A stretch of DNA of 64,000 nt from positions 3,720,001 to 3,784,000 of the forward strand of contig CP048838.1 of the NCBI GenBank assembly GCA_012317185.1. Direction: 5' to 3'. The notes below the pieces were generated by a model. That model saw only the letters and a program-made list of their open reading frames with translations, was not told where the DNA came from and made no database searches. Position 1 is the stretch's first letter, and the number at the start of each line of letters is the position of its first letter. A program made the translations under genes and the position numbers. Positions 61,269-64,000 of this stretch are shown one piece after another. The stretch is from [Clostridium] innocuum. Lineage in GTDB: Bacteria; Bacillota_I; Bacilli_A; Erysipelotrichales; Erysipelotrichaceae.

Positions 61269-61871
61269 TTACAGCTTGTCCAGCTGTTCCCCGATAATCC
61301 TCCAGGCGGTCTCATTGTCCTTTGCAAAGGTTTCGGCATTCGCATGAAAATTCACCGGCATACTTCCCATATACGCCGTAAAGCCGAGACGCTGATACAT
61401 GGAAATTGCTACATAGCTGTTCGTCTGTGTCGTCAGATACAGAGGATGCTCACAATGCAGACTGCTGTACAGCTGAATCGTTTTCAGCATCAATGACTTC
61501 GCAAGTCCCTTTCTCTGATGCCGTTCATCAACACCAACCCAGTGCACCCGCATACGGCGCTCACCGAAATGATATCCCTTCCAGACGGAGGATGTACCTG
61601 CAAGCTGTCCGTTTTCATCAACCACCAGAATCATATTCTGCTGAAGCTCCTTTGGTTGAGCTTCGAAGGTTTCTTCAAAATAACGTCTGCCCGCCTCCAT
61701 GCTATCCAGCTGACCAAGCGATACATGCAATGCAATCCAGGCCTCCTTATAGGAAGACTCATAGGGGTGAAAGGAATACCCCTGTGCCAGTGGGATATCC
61801 GTGATCACCGGTGGCTGTGTCAATACCATCAGCACCGGATAATAGGGAATACGCTTATCTAAGGTTGTCAT
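61269..61871 (-). CDS. GNAT-family N-acetyltransferase
   Basis: A 200-residue acetylase. VHWVGVDERHQRKGLAKSLM holds the acetyl-CoA loop (RxxGxA: HQRKGLAK), and LYLTTQTNSYVAISMYQRLG is the typical motif B helix. The start MTTLDKRIPYYPVL is chosen because GGAGG lies within the six codons before it. Acceptor substrate unknown. It stands alone between two terminators. Confidence 0.88.
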   Translation of the reverse strand: MTTLDKRIPYYPVLMVLTQPPVITDIPLAQGYSFHPYESSYKEAWIALHVSLGQLDSMEAGRRYFEETFEAQPKELQQNMILVVDENGQLAGTSSVWKGYHFGERRMRVHWVGVDERHQRKGLAKSLMLKTIQLYSSLHCEHPLYLTTQTNSYVAISMYQRLGFTAYMGSMPVNFHANAETFAKDNETAWRIIGEQLDKL

Positions 61872-61963
61872 AGGTTCCTCCATTCTCATAGCTGCATGCG
61901 TACGATTCTCGCATGTATAGCGTTATGCATTGACTGCTTTACAAATTATCATCCCTTATCCTG

Positions 61964-61992
61964 AAAAAAGGATGCGAAGCAATCGCACCCTT
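61964..61992 (-). terminator. terminator of the GntR gene
   Basis: AAGGATGCGA (61968-61977) pairs with TCGCACCCTT (61983-61992) with one wobble, followed by six T on the minus strand. It overlaps the stop codon of the regulator. Confidence 0.8.
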
Positions 61993-62722
61993 ATCCAAGC
62001 TCAATAGAGTAGGAATAACGCTCTCCCGGATAATAGGAAATCGTATACTCCAGAACGTTGCCTTCATGATCATAGGATACACGTTCTCTGATTAGCAGCG
62101 GATCGCCTTTTTTAATATCCAGCTTCTCCGCTTCTTCTTTTCGGGCCGTTATCGCCTTGAAATTCTCACGCGTTTTCACCGGCTTGCGGATATTCAGCTC
62201 ATCCAGCAGCGCATACATGCTCCCTGTATATTTTTCATCCTCCAGCGGCAGATTTCTGTCTCTGGAAAAATAACTGACAAAATACACAATCGGCACATCA
62301 TCCCCGGTCCGCACACGATCCAGCCGATACACCAGATCACCCTTTTTGCATCCGAAGATATCCGCCACATGCCGGTCTGCCTTTACAAGCTCGATATGTG
62401 CCCAGCGTGTCCCCGGCTGTATACCGCGCTCCAGCATTTCATTTGTGAAGCTTTTGATACCTGCAAGCTGCTCTTCAATTTTATTTTGAAACAGAACTCT
62501 GGTTCCCTTGCCGCGGGCACGCTCAACGAGCCCTTCACTCTCCAGCTGTGCGATTGCCTGACGCGCAGTAATTCTGGATACATGAAAGATTTCCTGCAGC
62601 TGTGCTTCACTCGGTAAGGAATCACCAGGTGCATATTCCTTTGATAAAATCTTATCCTTGATGATCTTCTTTATCTGTATATATAACGGAACGGCTCCCT
62701 TGCCAAAATCCAGCTTTTCCAT
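61991..62722 (-). CDS. GntR/UTRA-family transcriptional regulator
   Basis: A 243-residue regulator of the HutC/TreR type. The winged helix is PLYIQIKKIIKDKILSKEYA, then SLPSEAQLQEIFHVSRITAR and GLVERARGKGTRVL; the UTRA ligand domain follows (KGDLVYRLDRVRTGDDVPIV ... GDPLLIRERVSYDHEGNVLE). It lies 43 bp after a phosphomannose isomerase on the same strand, so its effector may be a sugar phosphate. The start MEKLDFGKGAVPLY follows GGAGGTGAC. Confidence 0.92.
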   Translation of the reverse strand: MEKLDFGKGAVPLYIQIKKIIKDKILSKEYAPGDSLPSEAQLQEIFHVSRITARQAIAQLESEGLVERARGKGTRVLFQNKIEEQLAGIKSFTNEMLERGIQPGTRWAHIELVKADRHVADIFGCKKGDLVYRLDRVRTGDDVPIVYFVSYFSRDRNLPLEDEKYTGSMYALLDELNIRKPVKTRENFKAITARKEEAEKLDIKKGDPLLIRERVSYDHEGNVLEYTISYYPGERYSYSIELG

Positions 62723-62765
62723 GAAGTCACCTCCATGTAACTATTATATCATGTATGCGTATATT

Positions 62766-64000
62766 TTAGGAGTTATTTCTTACGTAAGCCTTCATAATTC
62801 CGATTTTGCTGCCGACAGACTCTCCATAAGGACGAATCGTATATTTACCGGTGCTTGCCGGAACAATGAAGGTTTCCGCATAATGGACAACAAACGGTTC
62901 GAATTTTCCTTCTTCACTTTCCACAACAGCTTCTCTTCCTTCCACAAGATTCAGCATGTTGACGGTACCGGCGGTATCATGATGGGTGATGGTTTCTGTC
63001 CAGTATCTTCTTGTTTCGATGAATTCCAGCTCATGCAGACCTGTGTGTTCTTCCACATAGTCCTCTGTGCGTTTCACCTCATGAATTGCATTTACAAGGT
63101 TTTCCTCACACCATTTTGTCGTACGGTCCCACTGAATAACCTCTTTACCATGCTCCACATGTACCGGTCTCGGGCGGCCATCCAGACCAACGCGTCCCCA
63201 GTCCCACAGCTTGAAGGTAAAGATATACGGAGTTGCACTGATTTCCAGCACCATCGCCTCACTACCGGAGCAGTGGCAGGTACCGGCAGGAATCAGGAAG
63301 TGGTCATGCTTCTTCGCAGGGAACTTATTGATGTATTTCTCTGCATCAAATTCAATTTCCCCTTTGTTTGCACGGCGTAAATCCTCAATCATCTGCTTTT
63401 GATCCACACCGTCCTTCAGACCCAGATATACACAGGCACCCTCTCCGGCATCCAGCATATAGTAGCTTTCATCCTGTGTATACTGCATACCGAACTGCTT
63501 TTTGATATATTCTGTCAGCGGATGTACCTGCAGACTCAGATTCTGTCCGCCCATGGTGTCCAGGAAGTCAAAACGAATCGGGAATTCCGCACCGAAGCGT
63601 GCATAAACCTGATCACCAAGCAGCGGCTTTGGCTGATACAGCACCAGATCCATTGCCGGAATCTCCACGACAGCATCTGCAAATTCCAGGTACAGGGAGT
63701 TTTCCTCCGGTACACCGTCAAAGCTCCATGCGAAATTGGATTTTTCACGGTCAAGATCACAGACCTCCTTCATCCACTGTCCACCCCATACACCCGGGTC
63801 GAAATACGGAACGGTACGGAACGGCTGCTGTGCAATCTGCTTCAATGCATCGCGCAGTGCAGTACCAGGAATCATTTTCGGATCATTTGCCTTATTGGTA
63901 TCAATCAGCCAGTCGATATCCTCAAACACTGACATCTTGTGCTTATCGGCAATCCGCCATTCAATGAAGAATCCGCGCTTATTCTTACGCAGCGGGTCTT
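62766..64000 (-). CDS. large class I phosphomannose isomerase-like protein, 5' end cut by the window
   Basis: The frame is open to base 64000 and reads DPLRKNKRGFFIEWRIADKH before an internal Met at 63935, so the start is outside. The visible ~410 residues hold the cupin core: QNLSLQVHPLTEYIKKQFGM (zinc His), DESYYMLDAGEGACVYLG, LIPAGTCHCSGSEAMVLEIS and FTFKLWDWGRVGLDGRPRPV (active-site Arg). A C-terminal barrel follows. It belongs to the long (~580-residue) class I family, distinct from the short ManA at 45677. It is followed by the GntR regulator, its possible controller. Confidence 0.85.
   Translation of the reverse strand, partial: DPLRKNKRGFFIEWRIADKHKMSVFEDIDWLIDTNKANDPKMIPGTALRDALKQIAQQPFRTVPYFDPGVWGGQWMKEVCDLDREKSNFAWSFDGVPEENSLYLEFADAVVEIPAMDLVLYQPKPLLGDQVYARFGAEFPIRFDFLDTMGGQNLSLQVHPLTEYIKKQFGMQYTQDESYYMLDAGEGACVYLGLKDGVDQKQMIEDLRRANKGEIEFDAEKYINKFPAKKHDHFLIPAGTCHCSGSEAMVLEISATPYIFTFKLWDWGRVGLDGRPRPVHVEHGKEVIQWDRTTKWCEENLVNAIHEVKRTEDYVEEHTGLHELEFIETRRYWTETITHHDTAGTVNMLNLVEGREAVVESEEGKFEPFVVHYAETFIVPASTGKYTIRPYGESVGSKIGIMKAYVRNNS

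Overview
The window is 64 kb of a low-GC Firmicutes chromosome. Gene content suggests an Erysipelotrichaceae host of the [Clostridium] innocuum type: a mannose-family PTS driven by a LevR-type activator and sigma-54, several PTS operons, DeoR/GntR regulators and a YtaF-like sporulation protein. No rRNA or tRNA is present, so the host name is an inference. A GC-rich integrative and conjugative element (ICE) of about 28.3 kb lies inside it.

Left flank (1-2858), all on the minus strand: a cut-off PAS/GAF sensor, a GNAT acetyltransferase, an alpha/beta hydrolase and the 3' part of a PaaI-type thioesterase. The first ~21 codons of that thioesterase, with its promoter, lie at 31164-31227. The ICE therefore landed inside this gene.

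ICE (about 2859-31169): a large serine recombinase and TnpW-like protein at the left end; Tn916 orf7/orf8-like regulators behind a structured leader; a Cys-rich KTR protein and an RlmN/Cfr-type radical SAM methylase behind an attenuator-like leader; an XRE regulator; MobC and a MOBP-type relaxase; a HEAT-repeat cargo gene; then a long minus-strand transfer module of Tn1549 type. Read from the right end this module runs Rep/DUF6017, DUF5348, PcfB, TraG/VirD4, Maff2, VirB6-like, PrgI, VirB4, DNA methylase, CHAP peptidase, DUF4315, DUF4366, TopB, an ArdA-ArdC fusion, TTRAP and Cys-VLP. Two non-coding elements each occur twice: a 112-bp element with 12-bp inverted ends, and an oriT-like block, one copy of which precedes mobC. 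About 13 ICE genes are broken by single-base changes, nearly all one extra base in a mononucleotide run. The chromosomal genes show no such breaks.

Right flank (31170-64000): a DeoR regulator, YtaF, an anSME-like radical SAM enzyme with a membrane protein, a fruR-like/pfkB/rpiA/Gfo-Idh operon, a lactose/cellobiose-type PTS operon with a divergent PRD regulator, mannose-6-phosphate isomerase with three Cof-type HAD phosphatases, a patatin, a mannose-type PTS operon, LevR, sigma-54 (rpoN), an EAL protein, a GNAT, a GntR regulator and a second, larger phosphomannose isomerase cut by the window end. The mannose-PTS operon and rpoN carry the same 18-bp sigma-54 promoter, so sigma-54 probably stimulates its own synthesis. 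LevR, encoded between them, is the likely activator.
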